The notes: generated by a model from the sequence alone, not told the origin. 33,574 bases of DNA from Calycina herbarum (GCA_001414485.1 LLEY01000316.1:1-33574), one strand, 5' to 3'; shown: positions 11,119-22,532, numbered from the stretch's first letter. Numbers and translations are program-made.

Positions 11119-11350
11119 TATTACGATCTATATCTGAAGGCAAAGGTATAAGAGTATATGTGTATATATTCGAGAATTTAAAGCTATAGTTCTAAGAACG
11201 AGGGAATACGGAATATATACCCTACGAAAAAGAGGTATTCCTACTAACTATAAAGAGCCTTTAATCTCGTTATAAATCCGTCCAAGCGTTGCGGCTCTGA
11301 CGGTCACGTGTAGGACCGAGAATCACGTGTTATAGACCAGCGCCGTAACA
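11119..11350 (-). repeat. 5' LTR of gypsy B1 (right)
   Basis: 232 bp, the partner of 5313-5544, ending CCGTAACA at 11350. Confidence 0.9.
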
Positions 11351-11355
11351 GTTAA
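11351..11355. repeat. Target-site duplication of gypsy B1, right (GTTAA)
   Basis: Second copy of GTTAA, directly after the right LTR of B1. Confidence 0.85.
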
Positions 11356-11912
11356 TAGCCTCTCTAGCGCCCTTAGCGCCTAGAGAGGCGTTGTATATAT
11401 TAAGGATATATAACAGAAGGTCTTAGGAGAGTGTAATCTCGATATAAACAAGGTCTTAGTATTTAAGCGAGGGTGTAATCGGTATTTGTTGACTTAAGAG
11501 AATCCCCGCTTCTTTTTATATAAATATAAGTACTCTAGAGAGGTTATTATTCCAGTTATATATAAGTGTAAAGCAGGTGTAATTCAGGTAGCGTCTTATA
11601 ATCTAATAGCTAATCTCTCTCTAGTATATATATAGTTCCTAGATAAGGACTATATTAACTCGTCTAGAGTAAGCTAGTTAGAGAACTAGCTCCTAGTACT
11701 TGCTAGACTTATAAACGTTAATCTATAGAACTTAGAAGCAGTGGTTTTTAGTAAGCTCTTATCTACTTATAGAGAAACTATAATAGCATTTCCTCGGGTT
11801 CTTCGAATAGAGAGGTCGTTAGAAGCCTCTTCTATAGAAGTGTCTATAGAGGTGTTAAAATCATCTTCTTAGGATAGTAAGATAGGCGAGGTAGGCGAGG
11901 TAGGCGAGGTAG
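11356..11912 (-). pseudogene. LINE A: endonuclease N-half of ORF2 and ORF1/ORF2 junction
   Basis: This is the piece of LINE A between the B1 and B2 insertions. At about 11730-11600 the minus strand reads a string containing VNIVLI-stop-EPYIY, the first endonuclease motif (N-terminal QEP glutamate). At 11420-11356 it reads LNIYNA...AREAINLVL and continues directly at 5307 after B1 is removed. The end nearest 11912 is the proline/leucine/arginine linker of ORF1 encoded by ~10-bp purine-rich repeats. Several RIP stops are present. Confidence 0.75.
11908..11912. repeat. Target-site duplication of gypsy B2, left (GGTAG)
   Basis: GGTAG matches 30476-30480. Because the target is a repeat rich in GGTAG, the match alone is weaker evidence than usual, but the LTR ends fit it exactly. 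Confidence 0.7.
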
Positions 11913-12359
11913 TATAACGAAACTCAAACGAACTAAACAAAGATAACTAAGTCTCGAAGGTTAGTATATAGGTAAGAAGTATAGACGCGATAGATTGTTT
12001 ACTTAGAAGTGAACTCGTTACTTATATTAAAGATATTAAACAAGATAATAAGATTGATAACTAGAGTTAAGTACTAAGCTTCTATCTAATAACAGACGTA
12101 CTAGTTATATATAAAACCCTTTATACTACCTAGATCCCTATATAAGCCTAGATCCCTAGATCTCTCTAGATCTCTTAAGAGATCTAAGAGGATCTATTAT
12201 ATAACTACTAACGGTTATCTAATAGTAAGATCCTAGAATATCTAAATACCTTTATATTACTAATTCCCTCCTATATCATCTTCTATTTCCTAGATATCGT
12301 GTCTTATTCTATTAGAGCGCTGTCTAGACTACTTACTACGTATAACGTGATTCGTAATA
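11913..12359 (-). repeat. 3' LTR of gypsy B2 (left)
   Basis: 447 bp, starting TATAACGAAACT and ending TTCGTAATA on the plus strand. The partner at 30029-30475 ends TTCGTAACA. Internal AGATCC/AGATCT repeats lie near 12130-12190. Confidence 0.9.
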
Positions 12360-12374
12360 CTATCCCCTTCTTAG
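12360..12374 (-). other. Polypurine tract of gypsy B2
   Basis: On the element strand it reads CTAAGAAGGGGATAG, directly before the 3' LTR. It supports the minus orientation. Confidence 0.6.
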
Positions 12375-12639
12375 CCTAGCGTGTTCTCACGCTTAAGTAT
12401 AAGCTAAGAAACTTAGTTAAGGTGCTAGTAGTATTCTTTCCTTTCTATTATATCCTACCTTATACGAAAGAAGAAAGAAGAACGAATACTTCTTATAAAA
12501 AGTATTAAAATAGTTTATAATAAAATATCGCTATGTTCTTACTACGCTTCTTAAAAACGTAAGTGTTTTATCGATACCTTCTAATCTTCTTAATATTCTA
12601 AATATGTTTAGTCGAAGCTGAAATACAATAGAACTGACA

Positions 12640-13076
12640 ATGCCTAGGAAAAGAACGTTCCTTATACTAGTAACTAGACCTCTATCGAAAGATAAGAGGA
12701 AAAGCTAGAGAGGGAAGAGGAGGAGGCGATAGCGAAGATTCTACGTTTACGAAAGTAGAAGGCCTTTCTTAAAGAAAGGCGACGTAAGATATCTTATCGT
12801 AGTCTTCGTTTTCTTAATAAACTTAATACTATTAAGGAGGTAGAGAAGAAAGAGAAGGAGGAGAAAGAAAGAAAAGAGAAAGAATAGTAGGAGGTAGAGG
12901 AAGAATAATAGAAGGTAGAGATCGTATACCTAGTAGCTCTACCTAACCCTATTAGCTTCTAATCTAAATTAAGTTTCAACCTAGCTTTCTTTAAAGCTTT
13001 TCCTCCTAACTATAAGATGTAGGTAAACCTAGGTTTCGCTAGTAGAACTCCTAAAGTTATACTAGGCAGTAGTTAA
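12640..13076 (+). pseudogene. Antisense coiled-coil ORF of gypsy B2
   Basis: On the plus strand, opposite to pol, one frame gives about 120 codons of coherent composition ending at TAA 13074-13076: charged heptad-like EEKLEREEEEA, then LRLRKQKAFLKERRRK, then a Glu/Lys-rich stretch, then FNLAFFKAFPPNY and NLGFASRTP. Stops fall at expected Gln/Trp positions. The ATG at 12640-12642 (MPRKRTF) is one frame off, so a frameshift, intron or other start is needed. I recall similar Glu/Arg-rich orphan proteins tied to fungal gypsy elements, but their role is unknown to me. It could be an accessory protein expressed from the 3' side of the element. Confidence 0.6.
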
Positions 13077-13089
13077 GATTGCTTTTTAG

Positions 13090-16000
13090 TTCCTAAGTGT
13101 TTTCTAAGTATAGGTAATCTAACTATTTTACTAAATACTTAACTTATTCTCTAATAAGTTTATAGTTAAGAATCCTCTTAACTTTATATTTAGTATTTAG
13201 GTTTACTAGTTAAATTTCTATAATTAGAGCTAGTAGTACTCCTAGTAGTACTAGTTTAAGTAAGGATATATAGAATATTAGGTAGATATTTATTATCTTT
13301 AATAGTACTAATTTATAATTTAAAGGTCTCTTAACTCGTTTAATTTTAAATAGTCTAAGTTTCTTATAATCTAGTTTATTACTTAGTCTCTTTATATTAA
13401 TATTTTTCTATACTAAGTAGACTTTATCTCTCTCTTTTAGCGTTAGCTTCTAACTACGTCGTTTATTATAGTAGTACACGTTTCTTTCTACTACGAATTA
13501 CAGGTCCTTTATAAGTTCTTTATATAAGCTTTTAATTTTTAAAACGTAAATACGAGTAAGTTAGTTATTAATAGTTATAGATAGTAGTTCTTAATACACT
13601 GATAATTCATATCTATAGTTAGCGTAGAATAGTATAATAAGTGTTATTTCTATTACTAAACTATTATAGGTAAACTATGTTAAAGGTAGTAGTTATATCT
13701 AATTATCTTACTAGTAGTTTATATAATAATAAAGGTATGTTTTAACTACTTAATTTATTCTTTCGTTTACTTTATTTGTTTAAGAGTAAAAGGCTATAGA
13801 GAGCTTCCTTTTTATATCTAATCGTTCTATAAGAGTAATCTAAAATTTTAAGGTAAAGAGCTTATCTCTATCTAAGAGTATTTCTTCGAATAGTCTATAT
13901 CTTAAGACTACTTCTCTAAGAAATATAAATACTAATTCCTTAGCTATACTTAACTCTATATATACTACTAGAATTATATACTTTGTAAGTCGTTCTATAA
14001 TAACTAGGATCATGTTATACTTAACTCCTATTATTAGATCTTTAGATTTTAGTAGCTTAATAATAAAATCTATAGATATTAATTTCTAAGGTATCTATAG
14101 TATTAGAGTAGTGTTTATCTATTTATAAGGAGTATAGTAGGAAGCCTTATTCCTAGTATAGGTATTATATTCTACTATTACTTTCTTAACTAACGTAGAT
14201 AATCGATTAATATAGTAGTGTTATCTTATTCTTTAGAGGGTTCTACGAATTCCTTAGTAGCTATAAGTAGGCGTAGTATAGTATTCTTATATAAACTCCT
14301 TTATATATAAACTAGGAACCTATAATTTCCCTTTTATATACTAATTATAACCTTTATATATATTTTAAATTTTGTCTATCTAGATGTTGTTTATTACTAC
14401 TATTTTATATATAGTAGGTGCTAAGTCTCTATTATTAAGGGTTTTTAAGATCGTAATCTTTTTATACTCTTTGTTTCTCTTATATCTAGGTTTCTAGCTA
14501 AGAGTATTAGCTCGAGTATTTAACATTCCCTTTATATATTATATAACGATGTTAAACCCTCTTAATATCTCTAACTATCTAGCTAACTATCTTATTATAA
14601 GTTCCTTAGTTATTATAAATGTCTTAAGGTTCTTATAGTTAGATAAAACTATAACTTAGTATTTAGCTAGCTATAAATAAATTCTCTAGTATTCTAAAGC
14701 TAATACTATAATAAGCAATTCCTTGTCGAAGATACTATAGTTTTATTATACTAGGTTAAATGTTTTAGAATAATATATAATAAGTATAAGTTTTCCTTTA
14801 TTATTTAGTTATAGATAAATTATACCTACTACTATGTCTAAGACGTCCGTTTTAATTATACTAGGCTTATCTATATCGAAATCGTATAGAATAGGTTTTT
14901 CTATAAACCTTGTTTAATCTTTTAAAAAGCATTCTCTGCTTATTCGTTCTATATAAACTTAATAGCTTTTTTAACTAGTACTAACATTAGTTTAGTAATC
15001 TTTACATAGTCTCGAATAAACAGATAGTAAAAGTTTATAAATCTAAGAAAAGATTATATATCTTTTACGTTTTTTAGTAATTTCTAGTTTAAGATGTCTT
15101 AGATCTTTACTAGATCTATTTCTATTTTTCCTAAGCTAAATACCTATTCTAGGAAAAGTGTCTAAGTTACTCTAAACTCGTATTTCAAGAGTTTTAACTA
15201 AGAGTTCACTTTTATAAGTTATTATAAAACTTCTTTAATATATCTCTTATATTCTTCTTCTTTTTCTAAGAAGATTAATATATTATCTAAGTAATAAATT
15301 ACTATTACTTCTAGTAGATCTCCTAAAATATTATTATTTTATCTTTAATATATAGCTAGTATATTATAAAGTCTAAATAGTATAGCTATATATTTATAAA
15401 GGCCTAATAGTAAGGCAAATACTGTCTTCTATTCGTCTCCGGTTTTTATTTATATAAGTCTATAAGCGTTTTATTAATCTAGTTTCGTAAATCGTACTAC
15501 TTTGTCTAACTTATCTTATAAGTATTAGCTAAGTAGTAGTAGATAAGCGTTCTTAACTATAGTATAATTTACTTCCTAGTAATTAATATATACTCTCCTT
15601 TCTAGGTTATCTTTTTTCTTAATAATAAGTATATTTAAGGTAATTAGCAACTTAGATCTCTTAATATATCCCTTCTTTATACCTTCTTTTATATAACTTT
15701 CTATTCTCTATAGACTTTTCTAGTTATATAACCGAAGCTTCTATTTTAAGAGGTAATAACCCTCCTTTAGTTTAATCTTATAATCTTATAAGTAATGTTT
15801 TAGTAAGGCTCATAAGTCTTCTAGGTTTTTAAACAAAGCCTTAAATTCTCTATACTATATAGGTATTTCGTTATCAGCTATCTAGCTAACCTGTAGAGGA
15901 CCCTAGGCAAGGTGTTCTAGCGTATTTAAAGAGGTAGCGCTAATCTTATTCTAGCTTAATAGTTATAAATACGAACCTACGTATTTATATCAGCTAAACG

Positions 16001-16340
16001 TTACCGTTCTAGCTCTCTAGTTGATATCTAGATTATACTCCTAAATCTATAGTATACTAAGTATTACTTCCTTACTTTCTATCTTAATAATATCGAATTA
16101 TATATCTAAGTAGTATCCTTTAATATTAGTTTTTATTAGAATAGTTTACTAATTAATAATCCTATCTTAGTATATAATATCTATTCTATTAACTACTCTT
16201 AATTAGTATAGTTTTATTCCTTTAACTAGAACGTTTAGCTTTTTTAAAGCTATTAAAGAAATAAAGTTACCTATTACTCCTAAGTCTATTATAACTTATA
16301 ACTTTTTCTCTTATACTTCTATAGTTACTACTAACTACTT
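13090..16340 (-). pseudogene. Gypsy B2 pol: protease, RT, RNase H, integrase, chromodomain-like end
   Basis: Protease lies near 16330-16230, reading IIDLGVIGNFISL (D-S-G expected, S and the context altered). Reverse transcriptase is about 15800-14950, with YYLDNILIF at 15296-15270 (second catalytic Asp now Asn). RNase H is about 14900-14600: a D-V-L-D-I-V-V-G-I core, then NYSIFDKELL. The integrase triad is readable as D at 14070-14068, D at 13872-13870 and E at 13764-13762; the last pair keeps 35 residues between. The C-terminus near 13130-13090 (KQLDYLYLENT) resembles a chromodomain of the form W.GY…WEP. Many TAG/TAA stops. It is non-functional. Confidence 0.8.
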
Positions 16341-17229
16341 TTCTTCTAAAGTAGTATATATCTTAGATTTTAGATAATAAACTCTAAATATATAGTCTCT
16401 TAAATTCTTTTCTCTAACCGCTCTAATATAAGACTAAGGAAAAAATACTACTCTATCTATATTAGATAAAGCTACTTCGTATATCTAGTAATGTTTTACT
16501 ATACTATCAGGTTTAGGTAAGGTTCTCTTAAACCTTTTTTCTAATATCTAATCTATAGTAGCGCTTAGTATATATCTAATCTAACGTATAGTTATTTCTT
16601 ATATTACTTCTAGAAACTATAACTCTTCTACAAATAGGTATTAACGTTCTTCTAGTTCCAATTCTACCTATTCAGATATGTCAAATTCCCGTCATTCCTA
16701 GAAGAGTATACTAAATAGTTCGGTTAAACCGTACTTTCTAAATATTATCCTATTATTATTCCTAATTAGTACAACTATAATATAACGTTCGAATTCCTCT
16801 AGTACGTATCTTTTAGATACTATTCTAAGGAAAGCTATCTTAATTCGTCTCTAGAATCCGGTTAGAACTTGCTACAACTATAAGCTAGTTTCTTTCTAAA
16901 CGTCGTAGACCCTCTATATATCTCCTATTTTAGAATAACTAGATCCTTTAATTTGTCGTTGTTTATACCTAAGTTCTTTTCCTTTAATAGTCTCTCGACT
17001 AGTAATTAGGCTAACTAAAGTTATTATCTTATAGTCTTCTTTTTTAATAGTATATATTATTAAAAGAGTTAGATTAACTCCTTATGTTAAATAAGAGCTC
17101 TAGAAGTCTAGTTTCTAGTTATCTATATATATCTAGCGATTTCCTCTTTTAAATATTCTAGTAAATACCTAAGTTTCTTCTATACTAGGGCTTATATCCT
17201 AAACCTCTTCTTCTATACTAGATAATAAG
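16341..17229 (-). pseudogene. Gypsy B2: gag/pol linker, left side of the gypsy C insertion
   Basis: This segment joins the gag part (28784-30028) to the protease. Minus-strand reading is coherent but carries no domain I know, for example SLITSRETIKGKELRYKQRQ near 17040-16960. The insertion of gypsy C at 17229 falls here. Confidence 0.5.
17225..17229. repeat. Target-site duplication of gypsy C, left (ATAAG)
   Basis: ATAAG directly before TGTTAAGG, matching 28779-28783. Confidence 0.85.
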
Positions 17230-17471
17230 TGTTAAGGGTTATACCCGTGGAATAAGTCTCGGAGTACTCCAGCGACGCATTCACGTGACCTCGCTTGGCA
17301 ACGCATGGACGTGACAGAACCTTCGAGAGTACTCTTAGCAGAACCCTCTAGAATAAGCTGACTGAGTATATAAGTTAGTAAGGACTCTGGCTTAGAAAGG
17401 ATAATCGAATCTTCTTATATATAGACAGCTTCTATAGTTTAATTTATCAGTACTTGCTATAAGCCTTGATA
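17230..17471 (+). repeat. 5' LTR of gypsy C
   Basis: 242 bp. I count 14 differences from the 3' LTR, all transitions, the TA state being mostly in this copy. It contains a TATATAA-like box near 17370, a plausible promoter. Confidence 0.9.
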
Positions 17472-17494
17472 TTAGATTCGATTTAAAAACAACA

Positions 17495-17728
17495 GGCCTT
17501 TATAGTAACACTAGAACATATTAGGCTATTTTAGTAATACTAGAACACAACGGGCCTTTATAGCAACATTAGAACATATTAGGCTATTTTAGTAATACTA
17601 GAATACATCGGGCCTTTATAGTAATACTAGAACACATCGGGCTATTTTAGTAATACTAGAACATATCAGGCCTTTACAGCAATACTAGAACTTACAAGCT
17701 ATTTCATAGTATTTATAGAACTTACAGA
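17495..17728 (+). repeat. Eight 29-bp tandem repeats in the gypsy C leader
   Basis: Units start at 17495, 17524, 17553, 17582, 17611, 17640, 17669 and about 17697. Two forms alternate, one starting GGCCTTTATAG and the other GGCTATTTTAG, both continuing with a TAATACTAGAACA-like core, so a 58-bp higher-order unit is seen. The array begins 24 bp after the 5' LTR and ends before gag. The spacing is exact through seven units. Confidence 0.88.
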
Positions 17729-17779
17729 TAATAGAAGAACTATAAGAAGGCGGTATACTAAATTAGCTACCTACCTAGT

Positions 17780-18850
17780 TCCTATAGTATGTTTAAGAGT
17801 AGTAGAATTAGTTAATATCTACCTAAGAGGACAATCGTCTATAGATTACGAACAAGTAAAAGAAGGATAAGGAAGCTTACTTATAGATAGTCTACAACGA
17901 TAATAAACCTAGGAAATCTCTTCCTCCGCTATTAGAATTCTATAGAGACTTAGATAAGCTAGAAGCTTAGTTATAACAAGCATAAGCTAAAATCGAAGTC
18001 GACTACTATAGATATACTAAATATGTTAAGTTTTAGGTACTTAACGAATCCCTATAGGGTAAGGCGCTCTATAGAATAGAAGTATAGGTACGGGAACAGG
18101 GTAAGCTAGAGCTAGCTAATAGTAGTGATTTCTTAGATCGAGTAGAGTTTGTATTTAGAGACCTATAAGCTAAGGAAAGAGCGTAACGAAAGCTAGAATC
18201 CTTCTACTAGGGCTTAAGACTATTCCTAGAGGTCTTTACGAAATAGCAAGCCCTGCTTATAGAGTCTAGAGGAGGATCTTAGCCGGATAACGTAAAGAAG
18301 GTGTCTCTTAACTAAATCCTTAGCAACGAGTTAGTTAAGGCGATGATCATAGTTCCTTCTTAACCTAACTTCGAGTCTTACTACTCTATTATTAAAGAAA
18401 CGGACGACCGCTTAAAGGCTTATAAAGCTCGAACATCAAGATCTAGGGCCTAGACTCTCCTAGAAACACTACAGACCTCTTAGAAACGCTCGACGGATAC
18501 TATACAGCAGGTAACAAGCAGTAATATCGCTAACAGACCGAAAGTCACCTGTAAGGCATCCGTAGAGGGCATAGATTAGAAACCGGCACCTGCTAAAGTC
18601 TTAATAACTAGTACTAAGCGTGCTAAATAGGTGTCTTAGGAAGAACGAAGCAACCGTGCTCGTACTAGTCGCTGTCTTCGCTACGGAGCTACTAGTTATT
18701 TTGTTTAAGAATGTCTATATAGACTACTAAGGCGACCTATAACAGCGGATTCGGTCCGTAAACAGAAGGCAGAGGTTAAGGAGGTAGTGCTAGAATTAGA
18801 AGAAGAAGACGGTAATGTCTCCTCGGATTCGGAAAACTAGTAGCTCCTAT
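17780..18850 (+). pseudogene. Gypsy C gag with zinc knuckle
   Basis: The plus strand reads a coherent capsid-like protein with stops at Gln/Trp positions: FYRDLDKLEA near 17940, DFLDRVEFVFRDL near 18130, ESFYQGLR-like text near 18200. A CCHC knuckle lies at 18671-18715 (RCLRYGATSYFV-stop-EC): two Cys survive, one Cys and the His are Tyr. An acidic tail (LELEEEDGNVSSDSEN) follows. I cannot fix the start codon. It would have formed the virus-like particle. Confidence 0.72.
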
Positions 18851-18899
18851 TAGAAAGCGTAGACAGGGGCGACGAAGGGAGTTATTAGTAATAGACACT

Positions 18900-20800
18900 T
18901 AAAGACATTTTAAGTAGGAATATATAGACGAAAAACCTCTTCTTATATCAGCTCTAGTAAATAGGGTAGCTACTTTACAAGCCTTAGTAGATTTAAGGTA
19001 TTTAGTTTATAGAATTATTTTATACTATTTTATCCGTCGTTATCAGCTCTCTTACGTATAAATTATACTAAAGTATTTATAATTAGTAGAAGGAGTATTA
19101 GAGGATACTATATCCTAAGTAGTATCTTTTAGCATAGACATTAGAGGCTACTAGTAGAAACGGGTTTATACTTACGTAGTTCCTAAGATCGAAAGCTATA
19201 AAATGATTCTAGGAAAATCTTAGTTAAGGAGAGAGCGAGCTTTACTTAACGCTACTAAGGGATGCTTACTCTTCTAAGACTCTAGATTAGAAGTTTATAG
19301 CGAGCTAGAAAAGTCTTACTCCTACAAGTAAGTAAGCGCAGCTGTCTTCTACTTTCTTATAGATTTTAAACGTAAGCTATAAGTTTTCTTAGCCAGCCTT
19401 ATAGATATTAGTAAAGCGTTAGCAAAAAAGAAGTATATAGACCTACGGATAAAGCTACCTAGCTAGATCGGTCTAGAATTCTACCTAGCTTTTAATAAAG
19501 AAGAAGTAAACAAGTTACTAGTATACCGATAAGGAATTAATCATAGTATTAAGCTTTTATAGACAGACAGCGGATCAGAGGAGACAGTCCTATAGGGGCC
19601 ACTCTATAATATGTTATAGAACAAGCTGTTAGTACTCTATAAAACCCTAACAGAGCTACTAGATAAGGAATTCATTCGAGTAAGCAACTCTCTAGCAGCT
19701 ACGCTAGTACTCTTTGTAAGGAAGCTAGGAGGGGGCCTACGGTTCTATTATAACTACTAGGTACTAAATAAGTTAACCTATAAGGACTGCTATCTATTAC
19801 TCTTAATCTAAGAGATACTTAACTAGATTAGAAAAGCAAAGTGGTTTATAAAAATAGATGTTATTACTACGTTTTATAAGATACGAATTAAGGAAGGAGA
19901 CGAGTAGAAAACGGCTTTTTAAACACGCTTTAGGCTTTTTAAATAGCTTATTACTCTTTTTAGGCTTATAAATGCTCCTAGCACTTTCTAGCGGTATATT
20001 AATCATACGCTTTAAGAGTTCTTAGACAACTTTGTCTTAGTATATATCAACGATGTCTTAGTCTTTATAGACAGCACTTGTAACTAGTACCGTAAGCATA
20101 TCTATAAAGTAATACAAAGGCTTTAAGATACTAGGCTATAGCTTAATATTAATAAGTACGAATTTAAAGTATAGTCTATAAAGTACCTTAGGTTTATTAT
20201 AGAAGTAGGGAAAGGTTTATAGATAGACCTAGCTAAAATATAGGCTATTATAGATTAGAAAGCACTAATAATAGTAAAAGGCGTCCTTAGCTTCCTAGGA
20301 TTTACGAATTTCTATCGATAGTTTATTAGAGACTTTTCACAGATTATAGCCCCTTTCTATAGACTTGTTAAAAAGGATATATCCTTCTAATAGATAGACA
20401 AAGCGAATAGAGCCTTTAAACAGTTAAAGCAGGCTTTTACAGAGGCCCTAGTACTGGCTTAGTTTAACCTAGATTATAAGACAGTCCTAGAGATAGACTC
20501 CTCTGGATATTACTTAGGAGGCGTACTCTCTTAAGTAAAGAATAGCGTCTTATAGCCTGTAGCCTTCTTCTTAAAGAAACACGCACCTGCTGAATATAAT
20601 TACCTAATATATAACAAAGAGTTATTAGCTATTATTCGTTGTTTTAAGGAATAGGAAGCAGAGTTAAAAAGTGTTAGATAGTTTATAGTACTTACAGATT
20701 ATAAGAATCTTAAGTACTTTATAATAATCTATAAACTATCTGAAAGACAAATGTAGTAGTAGTTAATACTTAGTAAGTTTAACCTAATTATCTAATACTG
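18900..20800 (+). pseudogene. Gypsy C pol, first part: protease, reverse transcriptase, RNase H
   Basis: The protease site reads LVDLRYLVY near 18984-19010 (D-S-G expected). Reverse transcriptase runs from about 19560 to 20200, with the catalytic box YINDVLVF at 20043-20066 (first Asp now Asn). RNase H starts near 20490 with LEIDSSGYYLGGVLS and continues with [15 protein letters not shown] and [11 protein letters not shown]; its acidic residues are largely kept. Stops are mostly TAG. It would have processed the polyprotein and made the cDNA. Confidence 0.83.
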
Positions 20801-22508
20801 CCTAGGTAAAGAAGGAGGACTACTAGATATATTAACAAGGAGGGACTAGGACCTCCTAGAGGAGGGAGATGAACGCCTTAATTATAAGATAGTATAACTA
20901 ATTCTAGATAGAATAATTTAAGGAAATACTATATAGCTAGTACTAGTGTTAGTAAACAGGAGGAATCAAGTAAGCGACGTAGCGACGTAGCAAGCGTCTA
21001 TAGACCAACTACGGAACCTCTAGAGAGAGGGAAAAGTATAGGATAAGGACTTCAGGTGTCTTATAGACACTATCTACTAAGGAGATAGGGTGTTTCTAGC
21101 AGACCTCGCTTCTCTAGTTAAAGTCTCTGTCTCTAACTACTTAGTTGATAAGAACGGTGATTTATAGTTTAGGGGCAGACTATAGGTCCCCGACTATAAG
21201 CCGCTATAGACTGTAATTATATAGGAACTCTATAATTCTACACTTATAGGCTATCCTAGCAAGAACAGGACAATTGTAATAGTCTTAAGGGAGTTCTTCT
21301 AGCCAAACCTATAGACTATAGTTAAGTAGTTTATCTATAACTATAGAGTTTACAGACGTACTAAGGTCTAGAGAGATTATAAACAAGGCCTGCTTCGTCT
21401 ATTACTAATTCCTAAGTAGTAATAGTAGGAGATCTCTGTCGACTTTATTAGACTACTACTTATAAGTAAAGGCTCTAATATAATAGTAGTGTTCACGGAC
21501 CGTTTAGGTAAAGAGGTGCTCCTTATAGCCTATAACTTAACTATATTATCAGAGGAATTTGCTCGCTTATTTATTACTACACACTATAGCTTATATAGAC
21601 TACCAAGAGCAATAGTGTCTGATAAGGGCCTACAATTCATTAGACAAGCATAGAAGACGCTTTGTAACTTCTTACGGATTAAACGACGGATCTCTATAGC
21701 CTTCTATCTACAAACTAACGGGTTAACAGAACAGGCAAATGCTAAAGTCGAGACGCTTCTACGGCAGTAGATTAATATAGCTTAGGACAACTAGGCCGAC
21801 TAGCTACTAGTAGTATAGCTAGCTTTTAACAGACAGGATTTAATATCAACGGGTGTAAGCCTCTTCTAACTTAGCCACGGTTATCTATTATAGACTATCG
21901 ACCCTTTAACAGACGTCGTAGCACCTATAAACATAAAAACACTAATTTAAAAGGGCGAAGCAATAGTAGCAAAGATTAAGGCTATTATAGAATAGGTATA
22001 ATCATCAATAGTAAGAGTATAATAAGACTAGGAGACTTAAGCAAATCGTTTACGGAATACCGCTCCTACGTATAAGGTTAGAGACAAGGTTTACTTAAGC
22101 TTACGGAATATATAGACAGACAGGGCTAGTAAGAAACTAGACGCTCGATCCGCTAAGTTCACAGTTATCGAGGTTATTAGCCCGTCTATATATAGGCTAG
22201 ACACCCCGCCTAGTATCTACAATGTCTTTAATATAGACTTATTAAGGCTAGCAGCTATAGACCCGCTGCCTAGTCAAATTACAGACGATGATCAACTATC
22301 TACAATATTAGTAGACGATACTATAGAATAGTAAGTTAAAAGAATACTAGGTCAACAGTAAAAGAAGCTCTTAGGGAAAGGCTCTCGTACTCGACTCGAG
22401 TATAAGGTTAAATAGACAGGATACGCAAACCTAATATAGGAACCTGCTACTGAGTTAGAGAACATAGTAGCCCTAGACACCTACCTTCAAGAGCAGGAAG
22501 GGGGGTAA
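20801..22508 (+). pseudogene. Gypsy C pol, second part: integrase and chromodomain
   Basis: The integrase zinc region begins near 21220 (ELYNSTLIGY). The triad is intact: Asp 21441-21443 in SVDF, Asp 21621-21623 in VSDKG, Glu 21729-21731 in GLTEQA, with 59 and 35 residues between. The C-terminus (22400-22508) reads YKVK-stop-TGYAN…EPATELENIVALDTYL, a chromodomain-like end that would direct insertion to marked chromatin. The original stop TAA (22506-22508) overlaps the polypurine tract and abuts the LTR. Confidence 0.83.
22496..22508 (+). other. Polypurine tract of gypsy C
   Basis: GGAAGGGGGGTAA immediately precedes the 3' LTR start TGTCAAGG. Confidence 0.75.
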
Positions 22509-22532
22509 TGTCAAGGGTTACACCCGTGGAAT
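22509..22532 (+). repeat. 3' LTR of gypsy C, first 24 bp
   Basis: TGTCAAGGGTTACACCCGTG starts the LTR; LINE D interrupts it after 22532. The LTR resumes at 28561, and 24 + 218 bp equals the 242-bp 5' LTR. Confidence 0.9.
22520..22532. repeat. Target-site duplication of LINE D, left
   Basis: ACACCCGTGGAAT, identical to 28548-28560; the two copies are part of the gypsy C LTR. Confidence 0.9.

Larger units (their letters stand above)
5313..11350 (-). mobile_element. Gypsy B1: Ty3/gypsy LTR retrotransposon with chromodomain, RIP-degraded
   Basis: This full-length element (6038 bp, minus strand) has 232-bp LTRs, 5-bp TSDs and a polypurine tract next to the left (3') LTR. The domain order gag, zinc knuckle, protease, reverse transcriptase, RNase H, integrase, chromodomain is that of chromoviral Ty3/gypsy elements. 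It sits in the endonuclease of LINE A. I did not recognise a primer-binding site beside the right LTR. Confidence 0.9.

Noticed and set aside
17495..17728. CRISPR array
   Set aside because: The 29-bp units are contiguous without unique spacers, and the context is a eukaryotic retrotransposon leader.
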